Positions 26,551 to 36,806 are shown, numbered from the stretch's first letter. The stretch is 64,000 nt of DNA from JAICUY01 sp963716585 (GCA_963716585.1 CAVQTN010000005.1:95819-159818); one strand, 5' to 3'. Translations and numbers: made by a program. Notes: generated by a model not told the origin, from the letters alone.

Positions 26551-27743
26551 CCACAGTCGCGGCGTCCGAACCGGCGACCACGGCCGCACGCGACGGCGAG
26601 CTGCTGCGCGTCGAGGATCTGAAGGTTTACTTCCCGATCCGTGAGGGCGTCCTCTTCGAGCGGCAGGTGGGCGACGTGCGCGCGGTAGACGGCGTGTCGT
26701 TCAGCATCAGGCGCGGCGAGACGATGGGACTGGTCGGGGAGTCGGGCTGCGGCAAGAGCACGACCGGGCGCGCCATCCTGCGCATCTATGACCCCACCGA
26801 GGGACGGGTCTGGCTGGACGGCACCGAGCTGACGGCGCTCAAGCCGAGAGAGCTGAATCGGATGCGGCGCCGGATGCAGATGATTTTCCAGGATCCCTAC
26901 GCCAGCCTCAACCCGCGCATGACCGTGGGCGGGATCGTCGGCGAACCGCTCGAGATCCACGGCATCGGCACAAAGCGAGAACGCCAGGATCGGGTGCGCG
27001 AGCTGCTGGAGACGGTGGGCCTCAACCCCGACTACGGCGACCGCTACCCGCACGAGTTCAGCGGCGGGCAGCGCCAGCGCGTCGGAGTTGCCCGCGCCCT
27101 GGCGCTCAACCCCGAGCTGATCATCGCCGATGAGCCGATCAGCGCCCTCGACGTCTCCATCCAGGCCCAGATCATCAACCTGCTCGAACGTCTGCAGGGC
27201 CGGTTCGGGCTGACCTACCTGTTCATCGCCCATGACCTGTCGGTGGTCCGCCACATCAGCGACCGCATCGCGGTGATGTACCTGGGCACCATCGTCGAGT
27301 CGGCACCGTCACAGGAGCTGAACACGGCGCCGCTTCACCCGTACAGCGTCGCGCTGCTGTCGGCGATCCCGGTTCCCAACCCGCGGGTCGAGCAACGGCG
27401 CCGCCGGATCATCCTGACCGGGGACGTGCCGTCGCCCGCCAATCCACCGTCGGGCTGCCGCTTCCACACCCGCTGCTGGCTGCGGCAACGACTCGGCAAC
27501 CCGGAACGCTGCGTCACCGAGGATCCGGCGCTGCGCGAGCTGCGACCGGCGCATGCCGTCGCCTGCCACTTCGCCGAAAACCTCGAGGCGGGTGAGCGTC
27601 GGGACACCTTGATCCGGGAGGCCGCCGCCCACAGCTCGCCGACCGCCGTGACCGATGAAGAGATGGCCGGTCCCCCCATGCCGCCGGACCGCGGCGACTC
27701 GGGCAGCGTGTTCGATCCGGGCGACGAGGTGCACGGAGTCTGA
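26547..27743 (+). CDS. ABC ATP-binding protein, DppF/OppF-like (importer 2)
   Basis: A 398-residue ATPase starting with the OppF-type KVYFPIREGVLFERQVGD; Walker A GESGCGKST, signature FSGGQRQRV, Walker B LIIADEPISALD, C-terminal GCRFHTRCWL and AVACHFAEN. A tail of about 45 residues contains acidic and Pro-rich sequence (DEEMAGPPMPPDRGD), again an extension shared in style with the importer 1 OppF-like protein. It closes the second importer operon. Confidence 0.93.
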   Translation: MTTVAASEPATTAARDGELLRVEDLKVYFPIREGVLFERQVGDVRAVDGVSFSIRRGETMGLVGESGCGKSTTGRAILRIYDPTEGRVWLDGTELTALKPRELNRMRRRMQMIFQDPYASLNPRMTVGGIVGEPLEIHGIGTKRERQDRVRELLETVGLNPDYGDRYPHEFSGGQRQRVGVARALALNPELIIADEPISALDVSIQAQIINLLERLQGRFGLTYLFIAHDLSVVRHISDRIAVMYLGTIVESAPSQELNTAPLHPYSVALLSAIPVPNPRVEQRRRRIILTGDVPSPANPPSGCRFHTRCWLRQRLGNPERCVTEDPALRELRPAHAVACHFAENLEAGERRDTLIREAAAHSSPTAVTDEEMAGPPMPPDRGDSGSVFDPGDEVHGV

Positions 27744-27754
27744 TCGGCGTCGGG

Positions 27755-27760
27755 TAGGCT
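27755..27760 (+). promoter_or_regulatory. Putative -10 element of the NAD synthetase pair
   Basis: TAGGCT lies 6 nt before ATG 27767 with no Shine-Dalgarno sequence, the leaderless pattern of this window. Confidence 0.4.
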
Positions 27761-27766
27761 TGGCCC

Positions 27767-28651
27767 ATGGAGCTTCAGGTCGCGCTGGCACAGGTGGCGC
27801 CACGGCTCGGCGAGGTGGACGCCAACTTCGAGATGGCCACCGCGCAGCTGCGCGCGGCGCAGCGCCAGGGCGCGCTGCTCACCCTCTTTCCGGAGCTGGC
27901 GCTCACCGGGTACCTGCTCCAGGACCTCGTCCCGGAGGTGGCGATGGCCGCATCCGATCCGCGCCTGGCATCCCTGAGCCGCGAGGCGCCGGGCATGCTG
28001 GTGGCCATCGGCTTCGTGGAGGAGACGGACGACCACCGCTTCTGCAACAGCGCGGCGCTGCTGCGCGATGGCGAGCTCATCGGCCTGCACCGCAAGGTCT
28101 ACCTGCCGACGTACGGTCTCTTCGACGAGGGGCGCTTCACGTCGCCGGGTGATCGCATCCGGACCTTCGACAGCGGGTTGCCGCTCGGCCGGGTCGGCAT
28201 CAGCATCTGTGAGGACTTCTGGCATCCCAGCCTGCCGATGCTCCAGGCGCAGGACGGTGCATCCCTGCTCGCCAACCTGGCCGCCGGCCCGGCTCGATCG
28301 CCGGCGAGCGCCGCCGGCCGCGCCGCCATCGCCGGCTGGCAGAGCATGCAGGACACCTATGCGCTGCTCTTCACCGTGGCGGTGGCGTTCTGCAACCGGG
28401 TAGGCAACGAGGAGGGCCTCACCTTCTGGGGTGGCTCGCGGCTGATCGGGCCGGACGGCAGCTGCCTCGTCGAGGCGCCGCTCTTCGAGGAGGCGCTCGT
28501 GACCGGCGTGCTGCAGACCGACGACCTGGGGACGCAGCGCTACGCACTGCCGCTGCTGGCCGACGAGCGGCTGGAGCTCACTGCACGCGAGCTGCAGCGA
28601 GTCATTGCGGAGCGGGCCGACATTGCACCGCCCGACGCCGTCGATGACTGA
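27767..28651 (+). CDS. Nitrilase-superfamily glutaminase, probable NAD synthetase subunit
   Basis: A 294-residue carbon-nitrogen hydrolase. The catalytic triad can be placed at E43 (FPELALTGY), K110 (HRKVYLP) and C148 (SICEDFW). The sequence matches the glutaminase domain of glutamine-dependent NAD synthetase more than amidases (TGYLLQDL, VYLPTYGLFDEGRFT). The next gene encodes the synthetase domain and overlaps by 8 bp, so the pair probably acts as a two-subunit enzyme, this one supplying ammonia from glutamine. Confidence 0.85.
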   Translation: MELQVALAQVAPRLGEVDANFEMATAQLRAAQRQGALLTLFPELALTGYLLQDLVPEVAMAASDPRLASLSREAPGMLVAIGFVEETDDHRFCNSAALLRDGELIGLHRKVYLPTYGLFDEGRFTSPGDRIRTFDSGLPLGRVGISICEDFWHPSLPMLQAQDGASLLANLAAGPARSPASAAGRAAIAGWQSMQDTYALLFTVAVAFCNRVGNEEGLTFWGGSRLIGPDGSCLVEAPLFEEALVTGVLQTDDLGTQRYALPLLADERLELTARELQRVIAERADIAPPDAVDD

Positions 28652-29501
28652 CGCGGCGCCGCTGCCGCAGATCGAGGTCGGCCGGACCATCGAGATCGTG
28701 GTTGGCTTCATCAGGGCGCAGCTGCAGCAGACCGGCTTTGGGCGCCTGGTGATCGGCCTATCGGGCGGCGTCGACTCGGCGGCGGTGGCGTTCCTGGGCT
28801 CGCTGGCGGCCGGCGCCGACAACCTCCTGGCAGTCAGGATGCCGCATGCCGTCTCGTCGCCGGAATCCGAGGCCGATGCGCTGCGCGTGGTCGAGCTGCT
28901 CGGCTGTCGCTCCGAGCGCGTCGACATCGGTCCCATGGTCGACCCGATGCTGGCGATCATCGGCTCCGACGTCGCCGAGCTGCGGGTGCGTCGGGGCAAC
29001 GTCATGGCCCGCCAGCGCATGATCGTCCTGTTCGACCGCTCCGCGGCATTCGATGCGCTCGTGGTCGGAACGTGGAACAAGACCGAGGCGCTGCTCGGCT
29101 ACGGCACGCTCCATGGCGACATGGCGTGTGCCTTCGCGCCGATCGGCGACCTGTACAAGACCCAGCTGCGAGCCGTGGCGCTGGAGCTCGGCGTCCCAGC
29201 CGAGATCGTCGCCAAGCCACCGTCCGCCGACCTGTGGCCGGGCCAGACCGACGAGGCTGAGCTGGGTGCCACGTACGCCGATCTCGACCGCTGCCTGTAT
29301 GCCCTGGTCGACCGGCGTTGGAGCATCGAGCGATGCACCTCCGCAGGCCTCGATCGCGGGCTGGTCGAGTGGGTCGCGCAGCGGGTCGCCGCCATGGAGT
29401 ACAAGCGCCAGACGCCGCCGGTCGCCAAGCTCTCGCTGCGAACGCCGGGGATCGACCACCTCTACCCGCGCCGCCGCCCGGGATCCCGTCGGGCGCCATG
29501 A
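28644..29501 (+). CDS. nadE: NAD+ synthetase (synthetase subunit)
   Basis: A 285-residue N-type ATP pyrophosphatase that converts deamido-NAD to NAD. The P-loop is SGGVDS (residues 40-45); GTWNKTEALLGYGTLHGD and KPPSADLWPGQTDEAELG are the NadE signatures. It lacks the glutaminase domain, which is encoded separately just upstream. ATG 28644 was chosen inside the end of the preceding gene, ahead of the first conserved helix. Its stop overlaps rsmI through ATGA. Confidence 0.93.
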   Translation: MTDAAPLPQIEVGRTIEIVVGFIRAQLQQTGFGRLVIGLSGGVDSAAVAFLGSLAAGADNLLAVRMPHAVSSPESEADALRVVELLGCRSERVDIGPMVDPMLAIIGSDVAELRVRRGNVMARQRMIVLFDRSAAFDALVVGTWNKTEALLGYGTLHGDMACAFAPIGDLYKTQLRAVALELGVPAEIVAKPPSADLWPGQTDEAELGATYADLDRCLYALVDRRWSIERCTSAGLDRGLVEWVAQRVAAMEYKRQTPPVAKLSLRTPGIDHLYPRRRPGSRRAP

Positions 29502-30364
29502 CCGGGCCCGGCCGGCTGCTGGTGGTCGGCACGCCGATCGGCAACCTCGGCGACCTGACCTCGCGCGCCGCCGAGGCGCTGCGCAGCGCGGACCTGGTTG
29601 TGGCCGAAGACACTCGCGTCGCGGCGCGCCTGCTGTCGCACCTCGGCACGCACGTGGCGGCCGTGTCGTTCAATGAGCACAACGCGGCGCAGCGGCTCCC
29701 GGAGCTCCTGGCGCGGCTCGCGGCCGGTATGACGCTGGTGCTCACCACGGATGCTGGCATGCCGGGCGTCAGCGACCCGGGGGCGGCACTCGTCGCCGCG
29801 GCGCGCGAGGCGGGGATGTCGGTCGAGGTGCTGCCCGGCCCGTCGGCACTGACCGCCGCATTCGCGATCGCAGGCGTCGAGGCGCCTGGCTTCGTGTTTG
29901 CCGGGTTCCTGCCGGCCCGTCCGGCGGGGGAGCGTCGACGGGCGCTCGAGAAGCTGCTCGCGGCAGCGCGCGGTGCCGGGCTGCCGCTGGTGCTGTACGA
30001 ATCGCCGCGTCGCGTCCGGAGCCTGCTCGAGCTGCTGCAGGCGCAGGCGCCGGGATGCCGTGTCGCCGTTTGCCGCGAGCTGACCAAACTCCACGAGGAG
30101 GTGCTGGTCGGAACCGTGGCGGAAGCGGCATCCGCGCTGGTCGAGGAGCGCGGCGAGTTCGTCGTGGTCGCCTGGCGGCTGGGTCCCGCGGTGACCAACG
30201 ACGCAGCGGAGCTTCCGGTCGGCCGCCTGGTGGCGGCAGGTCGGCGCGCGGGGCTGTCGAACAGGACGCTGCTCGAGCTGCTACGCGGGGCAGGGCTCGG
30301 TCGTCGCGAGGCATATCGGCTGCTCCACTCCGATGCGGGCGAGGCAGCGACGGTCGAACGATAA
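29498..30364 (+). CDS. rsmI: 16S rRNA (cytidine(1402)-2'-O)-methyltransferase RsmI
   Basis: A 288-residue tetrapyrrole-methylase-fold enzyme that 2'-O-methylates C1402 in the 16S rRNA P-site. Motifs: VGTPIGNLGDLT, VAEDTRV, TDAGMPGVSDPG, LPGPSALTAA and YESPRRV. The C-terminal basic helical part (LLRGAGLGRREAYRLL) is present. Overlap with nadE by ATGA suggests cotranscription. Confidence 0.95.
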   Translation: MTGPGRLLVVGTPIGNLGDLTSRAAEALRSADLVVAEDTRVAARLLSHLGTHVAAVSFNEHNAAQRLPELLARLAAGMTLVLTTDAGMPGVSDPGAALVAAAREAGMSVEVLPGPSALTAAFAIAGVEAPGFVFAGFLPARPAGERRRALEKLLAAARGAGLPLVLYESPRRVRSLLELLQAQAPGCRVAVCRELTKLHEEVLVGTVAEAASALVEERGEFVVVAWRLGPAVTNDAAELPVGRLVAAGRRAGLSNRTLLELLRGAGLGRREAYRLLHSDAGEAATVER

Positions 30365-30477
30365 GCCCGCGGTAAGCAGCCGGTAACGGTGAGGCGCCTA
30401 GTCTTGGGCTCGAGCCACCGCCTCGCCCGGGTGGGCTCACGAGGCCCGCGGATGCGGGCATGGAGGAGATGCTCAGC

Positions 30478-30921
30478 ATGAACAGGGTGATGCTCGTCGG
30501 TCGCCTGACCCGGGACCCGGAGCTTCGCACGCTGCCGTCCGGCAAGGCGGTCGCCAACTTCACGGTCGCGACCAATGAGTTCCGTGGCAACGGGGCGGGG
30601 GAGCGGACCGAGTACCACAACCTGGTCGCCTGGGACCGCCTGGCGGAGATCTGCGGCCAATTCCTGAGCAAGGGGCAGCTGGTGGATCTCGAGGGGCGGC
30701 TGCAGACCCGGCAATGGGATGACGACGGCGGCGTCCGCCATTGGAAGACCGAGGTTGTGGTCAACACGCTCGAGATGCTCTCGGGTCGCGGCAAGAAGGA
30801 GTATGCCAGGGAGGCGCAGACGGTGGCCGACTCCGAAGGCGCGGATGGCAGCCCGGCCGCGCCGAACGGGGCGGGCGCGGCCGCGGAGCTCGCGCCGCAG
30901 GAGGCCGTGGTCGCCATGTGA
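30478..30921 (+). CDS. ssb: Single-stranded DNA-binding protein
   Basis: A 147-residue OB-fold protein. The start MNRVMLVGRLTRDPELR and the strands AVANFTVATNEFRG, TEYHNLVAWDRLAEICGQFL and LVDLEGRLQTRQWDD are canonical SSB. ATG 30478 was chosen over ATG 30460 because GGAGGAG precedes it and SSB proteins start at MNRV. The C-terminal tail ends in QEAVVAM and lacks the acidic D-D-x-P-F tip through which SSB binds partner proteins. A possible TAGTCT box lies at 30399-30404. Confidence 0.92.
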   Translation: MNRVMLVGRLTRDPELRTLPSGKAVANFTVATNEFRGNGAGERTEYHNLVAWDRLAEICGQFLSKGQLVDLEGRLQTRQWDDDGGVRHWKTEVVVNTLEMLSGRGKKEYAREAQTVADSEGADGSPAAPNGAGAAAELAPQEAVVAM

Positions 30922-31004
30922 CCACCGACATCCGGCGACGGCTGCGCTCGCCCCAGCGCGCGCGGCCGTTGCTGGCGACCTCCAGAAGGGTCCGGAACGG
31001 CCGC

Positions 31005-31010
31005 TATACT
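31005..31010 (+). promoter_or_regulatory. Putative -10 element of the FNR-like gene
   Basis: TATACT lies 9 nt before ATG 31020; no Shine-Dalgarno sequence is present in the spacer. Confidence 0.4.
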
Positions 31011-31019
31011 GGCCGTTCC

Positions 31020-31769
31020 ATGAGCGAGGAATTCCCCTACAACGGGCGTCTCAGCCGCTGGGATGAGGTCGCCGACGGCCTCGCCATCATCGGCGTTCAG
31101 GCGCTCGAGGAGCCCTTCGACTTCCTGCCCGGGCAGTACGGCACGCTCGGACTGCTGGGCTCGGCCGGCAAGCTGGTACAGCGTCCCATGTCGATCTCGT
31201 CATCGGCGGACGACCTGGCGGAGTACGAGTTCTTCATCAGGCTCGTCCCCGAAGGCGCCTTCACTCCGCTCCTCTGGGAACGGCGGGTTGGTGATCCCAT
31301 CAACCTGCGCGGTCCCAAGGGCAAGTTTCTGCTGCAGGACGATGGACGAACCTGCCTGTTCGTCGCCTCTGGCACGGGGCTGGCACCGTTCATGAGCATG
31401 ATCGAGACGCTCCGAGGCCGCGGCCAGCAGCGCGACATCCACGTGCTGCATGGCGTGAGCTACGATCACGATCTCGCCTGGCGCGAGCAGCTGCAGGCGC
31501 TCGAGAGCACAGGTGCGTTCCCGCTGCACTATGCCGCCACCGTCTCGCGGCCGCAGCACTCCCCGACCTGGAGCGGCCGGACCGGCCGCGTCGAGAACAT
31601 GCTGGCGAACCACCTCGACGGCAACCAGCTCACCGCCGAGAACACGACCATCTACCTGTGCGGCAATCCCGAGATGATCACCGCGGTCGACGAGCTGGCG
31701 ACCGATCGCGGCTTCGCCTCGGAGCAGATCCGCAAGGAGCTGTACTGGCCCAGGGGCCGCACCCATTGA
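31020..31769 (+). CDS. Ferredoxin-NADP reductase-like flavoprotein
   Basis: A 249-residue FAD/NAD(P)-binding oxidoreductase. FAD-binding motif RPMSISSSADD (about 51-61), pyridine nucleotide motif FVASGTGLAPFMSMIETL (about 112-130) and the C-terminal YLCGNPEMI followed by KELYWPRG are all of the FNR family. The likely role is electron transfer between NAD(P)H and ferredoxin or flavodoxin; the direction cannot be told. Its stop overlaps the TTG assigned to metG. Confidence 0.88.
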   Translation: MSEEFPYNGRLSRWDEVADGLAIIGVQALEEPFDFLPGQYGTLGLLGSAGKLVQRPMSISSSADDLAEYEFFIRLVPEGAFTPLLWERRVGDPINLRGPKGKFLLQDDGRTCLFVASGTGLAPFMSMIETLRGRGQQRDIHVLHGVSYDHDLAWREQLQALESTGAFPLHYAATVSRPQHSPTWSGRTGRVENMLANHLDGNQLTAENTTIYLCGNPEMITAVDELATDRGFASEQIRKELYWPRGRTH

Positions 31770-33383
31770 ACGACGTGAACCCCGGGGCCGGTACGGGCGC
31801 GTCCGACCCGTTCTATCTCACCACGGCGATCTTCTATCCAAGCGCGCAGCCCGCGCTGCACTCGCTGTTCGAGGCGATCGGCGCCGACGTGCTGGCACGC
31901 TACCACCGGCTCCTCGGCGAGGACACGCGCTTCCTGACCGGCCTGGACGAGCACTCGGCCAATGTCGAGCGAATGGCGCGCGAGCAGGGGACCGATCCGC
32001 GAACGCTCATCGATCCGTGGGCAGCCAGCTGGCGGCACGCCTTCGACGCGTACGCGATCAGCTACGACCGGTTCCTGCGCACCACCGATCCCGACCATGT
32101 CGCCGCCGCTACGGAGATGGTCGCGTCGAGCCCAGGCGGCCGGCGACGTGTACAAGGGCACCTACTCCGGCTGGTTCTGCATCGGCTGCAACGAGTTCAA
32201 GACCGATTCGCAGCTGGTCGACGGACGCTGCCCCGACCATCCGACGCTCGAGATCCAGCGCCTCGAGGAGGAGAACTACTTCTTTCGGCTGAGCCGCTAC
32301 CAGGGGGTCCTGGAGCGGCTGTACGCCCAGAATCCGGGATTCTGCGAGCCGGAGCCGTTCCGCAACGAGGTTCTCGGCTGGCTCAAGGATGGGCTGCAGG
32401 ACTTCTCCATCAGCCGCTCCGGCACGGATTGGGGCATCCCGTTTCCGGGCGACCCCGGTCACCGCATCTACGTCTGGTTCGACGCCCTGACCAACTACCT
32501 GACCGGCGCAGGATTTCCGTCGGACGGAGCGCTGTTCGATCGCTACTGGCCGGCGGATGTGCACGTCATCGGCAAGAACATCACTCGTTTCCACTGCCTC
32601 TATTGGCCGGCGATGCTGATGAGCGCCGGATTGCCGCTGCCGAAGCAGGTCTTCGCCCACGGCTTCATGCTCATGCGCGGGGAGCGGATGAGCAAGACGC
32701 GTGGCAACGTCCTGGATCCGGACGAGATGGCGCGCCTCTTCGGCGTCGATGGGGTCCGCTACGTCGTCCTGCGCGAGGTGCCGTTCGACCGTGACGGCGA
32801 TGTCACCTTCGACGGCTACCTGCGCCGCTACAACGCAGACCTCGCCAATGATCTCGGCAACCTCGTGAATCGCACCGTCTCGATGAGCAGCCGCTACCTG
32901 GGCGGGTCGCTGCCGCCGCTGACCGGCGCGACCGCGCCGGCCGACCTCGAGCTGCGCGCCGCGGCGGATGGCGCGGCATTGGCCTATCACGACGCGATGG
33001 CGCACCTCCACTTCGACGAGGCGCTCGGCACCCTCATGACCCTGACGCGCGCCGTGAACGGCTACGCCGAGTCGCAGGCGCCGTGGGCGCTCCACAAGTC
33101 CGGTGAGATGGAGCGCGTGGGAGTCGTGCTGGCGGTCATGGCCGAGGCCTGCCGCATCCTGGGCCACCTGGCCGCTCCCGTCACGCCCGCCAGCGCCCGC
33201 GAGCTCCACGTTCAGCTTGGTGTCCCGGCTCCGTACGACGAGCGGGGCGTCGGCGGACCGGGTCTGCACGTCCTGCTGGCATGGGGCGCCGGCCCGGCCG
33301 GTTGGCAGACCGGGGTCGCGAAACCACTCTTCCCGCGCGTCGAGTCACCCGACGACATCGTCGGCGAGGACGCAGGCACCTGA
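31766..33383 (+). CDS. metG: Methionyl-tRNA synthetase, apparent frameshift and altered HIGH motif
   Basis: The N-terminal part, to EMVASSP, and the rest, from AQAAGDVYKGTYSGWFC onward, lie in adjacent frames; the break is at about 32124-32131 and needs one extra base removed. Class I features present: zinc knuckle CIGC...CPDH, WFDALTNY, KNITRFHCLYWPA and RMSKTRGN in place of KMSKS. The HIGH position reads PALHSLFE where relatives have P-H-x-G-x-x-Y-E, so the first catalytic His and the Gly are replaced. It has no C-terminal tRNA-binding EMAP domain. TTG 31766 overlaps the previous stop; GTG 31775 is an alternative. Confidence 0.85.
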
Positions 33384-33406
33384 GCCGGCGCCGTGGCCCC
33401 GACCGA

Positions 33407-34189
33407 TTGCCGGGGCTCATCGACTCGCATTGCCACCTCCAGCACGAGGCATTCGACGCCGACCGCGAGGCTGTGATCGAACGGGCGCGTGAGGCCGGGA
33501 TCCAGCGGATCCTGGTGCCTGGCTACGATCTGCCCTCCAGCGAGGCGGCGATCGTCCTGGCTCGACAGCACCCCGGCCTCATCGATGCCGCGATCGGGGT
33601 GCACCCGCATTACGCGGGCGCGACCGGCGCGGACGGCTGGAGGCAGCTCGAATCTCTCGCACCCGAGCGGTCCGTCGTCGCGCTCGGGGAGATCGGTCTC
33701 GACTTCTTCCGGAACCTCTCGTCGCGCGCGGTCCAGCTCGAGGCGTTCGAGCGTCAGCTGGACCTGGCGGCGCGCGTGGCCAAGCCGATCATCGTCCATG
33801 ACCGCGACGCGCACGCCGAGATCCTGGCGATGCTCGGCGGCTGGGGCCGCGGTCACGAGCCGAATGGCATCCTGCACTGCTTCTCGGGCGATGCCGCGAT
33901 GGCAGGGCAGCTGGCCGGCGTCGGGTTCCTCGTTTCGTTCGCGCTGCCGCTGCGCTTCTCGTCGGCCGTCGGACCTCGTGCCGCTGCCGTGGCGCTCGGC
34001 GACGAGCAGTTCCTGGTCGAGACCGATGCGCCGTGGCTGGCTCCCGGTGGCGGTGCCGCCCGCAATGAGCCGACGACCGCACTGCGCGTGGCGAGCGAGC
34101 TCGGCCGTCTTCGGGGCAGCACGCCGCAGGCGATCAGTGACAGCGTGGCGCGAGCCTACGCTCGGCTGGTCGGCGGCCAAGTGGCATAG
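33407..34189 (+). CDS. tatD: TatD family metal-dependent hydrolase
   Basis: A 260-residue TIM-barrel nuclease/hydrolase. Metal ligands are visible as DSHCHL (H-x-H), LGEIGLDFF (Glu), IVHDRDA (His), LHCFSGD (His) and ETDAPWL (Asp). TatD proteins have 3'-5' DNase activity; the cellular substrate is uncertain. The gene follows metG after 23 bp, as in many bacteria (metG-tatD-ksgA order), although ksgA is absent here. TTG 33407 was chosen because it directly precedes PGLIDSHCH. Confidence 0.92.
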   Translation: MPGLIDSHCHLQHEAFDADREAVIERAREAGIQRILVPGYDLPSSEAAIVLARQHPGLIDAAIGVHPHYAGATGADGWRQLESLAPERSVVALGEIGLDFFRNLSSRAVQLEAFERQLDLAARVAKPIIVHDRDAHAEILAMLGGWGRGHEPNGILHCFSGDAAMAGQLAGVGFLVSFALPLRFSSAVGPRAAAVALGDEQFLVETDAPWLAPGGGAARNEPTTALRVASELGRLRGSTPQAISDSVARAYARLVGGQVA

Positions 34190-34266
34190 CGGTTGCAAGG
34201 GTTGGCTTCGTACGCCCACCGTGGCGTGCGCTGCCTTGCAGCCACAACGAAGGAGGGCCCTTCCTG

Positions 34267-34485
34267 ATGGGACAGGTCAACGTCAACACTCCCGGCCCCA
34301 GCGAGCCCGCTCCGGTCGACGGCGGCGGCACGAGCGCGGGATTCATCCTGGGCATCCTGGTCGCGATTGTGATCATCGCCCTGCTCGTCTACTTCCTGCT
34401 CTTCAATGGCGGTGGCGGCGGCAACGTGACCCCGACCAACGGCGGTGCCGGCCCAAGCGCCATTCTGCTCTGGCTCTTCGGCTGA
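34267..34485 (+). CDS. Small single-pass membrane protein, hypothetical
   Basis: A 72-residue product: a polar, Pro/Gly-rich N-terminus, one strong membrane segment (FILGILVAIVIIALLVYFLLF, split here over about residues 26-46) and a Gly/Asn-rich tail ending in hydrophobic ILLWLFG. AAGGAGGG 9-16 nt upstream is the best Shine-Dalgarno in this region, so translation is likely. No family is recognised. A hairpin follows 26 bp after the stop. Confidence 0.65.
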   Translation: MGQVNVNTPGPSEPAPVDGGGTSAGFILGILVAIVIIALLVYFLLFNGGGGGNVTPTNGGAGPSAILLWLFG

Positions 34486-34510
34486 TCTGACACCGTTCGC
34501 GCCCAACTTC

Positions 34511-34540
34511 GGCGCCCGTGGCCGCGTTGCCGCGGGCGCC
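34511..34540 (+). terminator. Possible hairpin terminator
   Basis: GGCGCCCG (34511-34518) pairs with CGGGCGCC (34533-34540) around a 14-nt loop, shortly after the small membrane protein gene. A TTGTGTT stretch follows after 2 nt. Confidence 0.4.
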
Positions 34541-34592
34541 GTTGTGTTCGGCGCGCGGCGCGGGAGCGCGTCGGCCCCGCACGCCGCTCATC

Positions 34593-34622
34593 ATCGCGCC
34601 AGATCGCGCCAGATCGCGGCAG
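34593..34622 (+). repeat. Three 10-bp tandem repeats upstream of the groES promoter
   Basis: ATCGCGCCAG at 34593 and 34603, then ATCGCGGCAG at 34613, then a partial ATCGG at 34623 that abuts the TTGACA box. The 10-bp period places copies close to the same face of the helix, as expected for an activator or repressor array. Confidence 0.6.
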
Positions 34623-34627
34623 ATCGG

Positions 34628-34657
34628 TTGACAGGCCCGCGCGCCACGCGGTACCAT
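34628..34657 (+). promoter_or_regulatory. groESL promoter
   Basis: TTGACA (34628-34633), an 18-bp spacer and TACCAT (34652-34657) form a good sigma-A-type promoter, the only clear -35/-10 pair noticed in the window. The CIRCE operator begins 1 bp after the -10 box. Confidence 0.75.
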
Positions 34658-34658
34658 C

Positions 34659-34685
34659 TTGGCACTCTCACCGGTCGAGTGCCAG
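34659..34685 (+). promoter_or_regulatory. CIRCE operator (HrcA binding site)
   Basis: TTGGCACTC, a 9-nt spacer, and GAGTGCCAG match the CIRCE consensus TTAGCACTC-N9-GAGTGCTAA at 8 of 9 and 7 of 9 arm positions while keeping arm symmetry. It covers the predicted transcription start, so HrcA should repress groESL until heat or unfolded protein titrates GroEL. hrcA is not in this window. Confidence 0.85.
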
Positions 34686-34766
34686 CCCAGCAGAGCACAC
34701 CACCACGGCCGCGCTCCCAGTGAGCCATTGCATGCACATGCTTGTTCAAGGAGGCATCACGCACAC

Positions 34767-35081
34767 ATGACCACGACGGTCAGCGGAACGGCGACACAGC
34801 TCAAGCCCCTCGGCGATCGACTCGTCGTCAGGCCGACGCCACGCGAGGAAATGACGAAGAGCGGGATCGTCCTCCCGGACACCGCCAAGGAGCGGCCCCA
34901 GGAGGGCACGATCACCGCGGTCGGCCCCGGGCGCACCCTGGACGACGGCAAGCGCGAGGAGATGGACGTCCAGGTGGGACAGAAGATCCTCTTCCAGAAG
35001 TACGCGGGCACCGAGTTCAAGCTCGACGAGGTTGACCTGCTGATCCTTTCGCAGAAGGACATCCTGGCGGTCATCGAGTAG
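34767..35081 (+). CDS. groES: Co-chaperonin GroES
   Basis: A 104-residue GroES. The core LKPLGDRLVVRP, the mobile loop region EEMTKSGIVLPDTAKE and C-terminal EVDLLILSQKDILAVIE are canonical; the first 11 residues are an extra Thr-rich stretch. AAGGAGG lies at 34748-34754. It caps the GroEL ring during folding cycles and is cotranscribed with groEL 77 bp downstream. Confidence 0.97.
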   Translation: MTTTVSGTATQLKPLGDRLVVRPTPREEMTKSGIVLPDTAKERPQEGTITAVGPGRTLDDGKREEMDVQVGQKILFQKYAGTEFKLDEVDLLILSQKDILAVIE

Positions 35082-35158
35082 CGCTCCGGCGCAGATTCAG
35101 CACCAACCGATGCCGCCGCGTTCCACGCGGCGGACTACGAGGAGGAAGTTCCACACTC

Positions 35159-36784
<1,626 letters not shown>

Positions 36785-36806
36785 GGTCTGACCTCAGGAA
36801 CGATGC

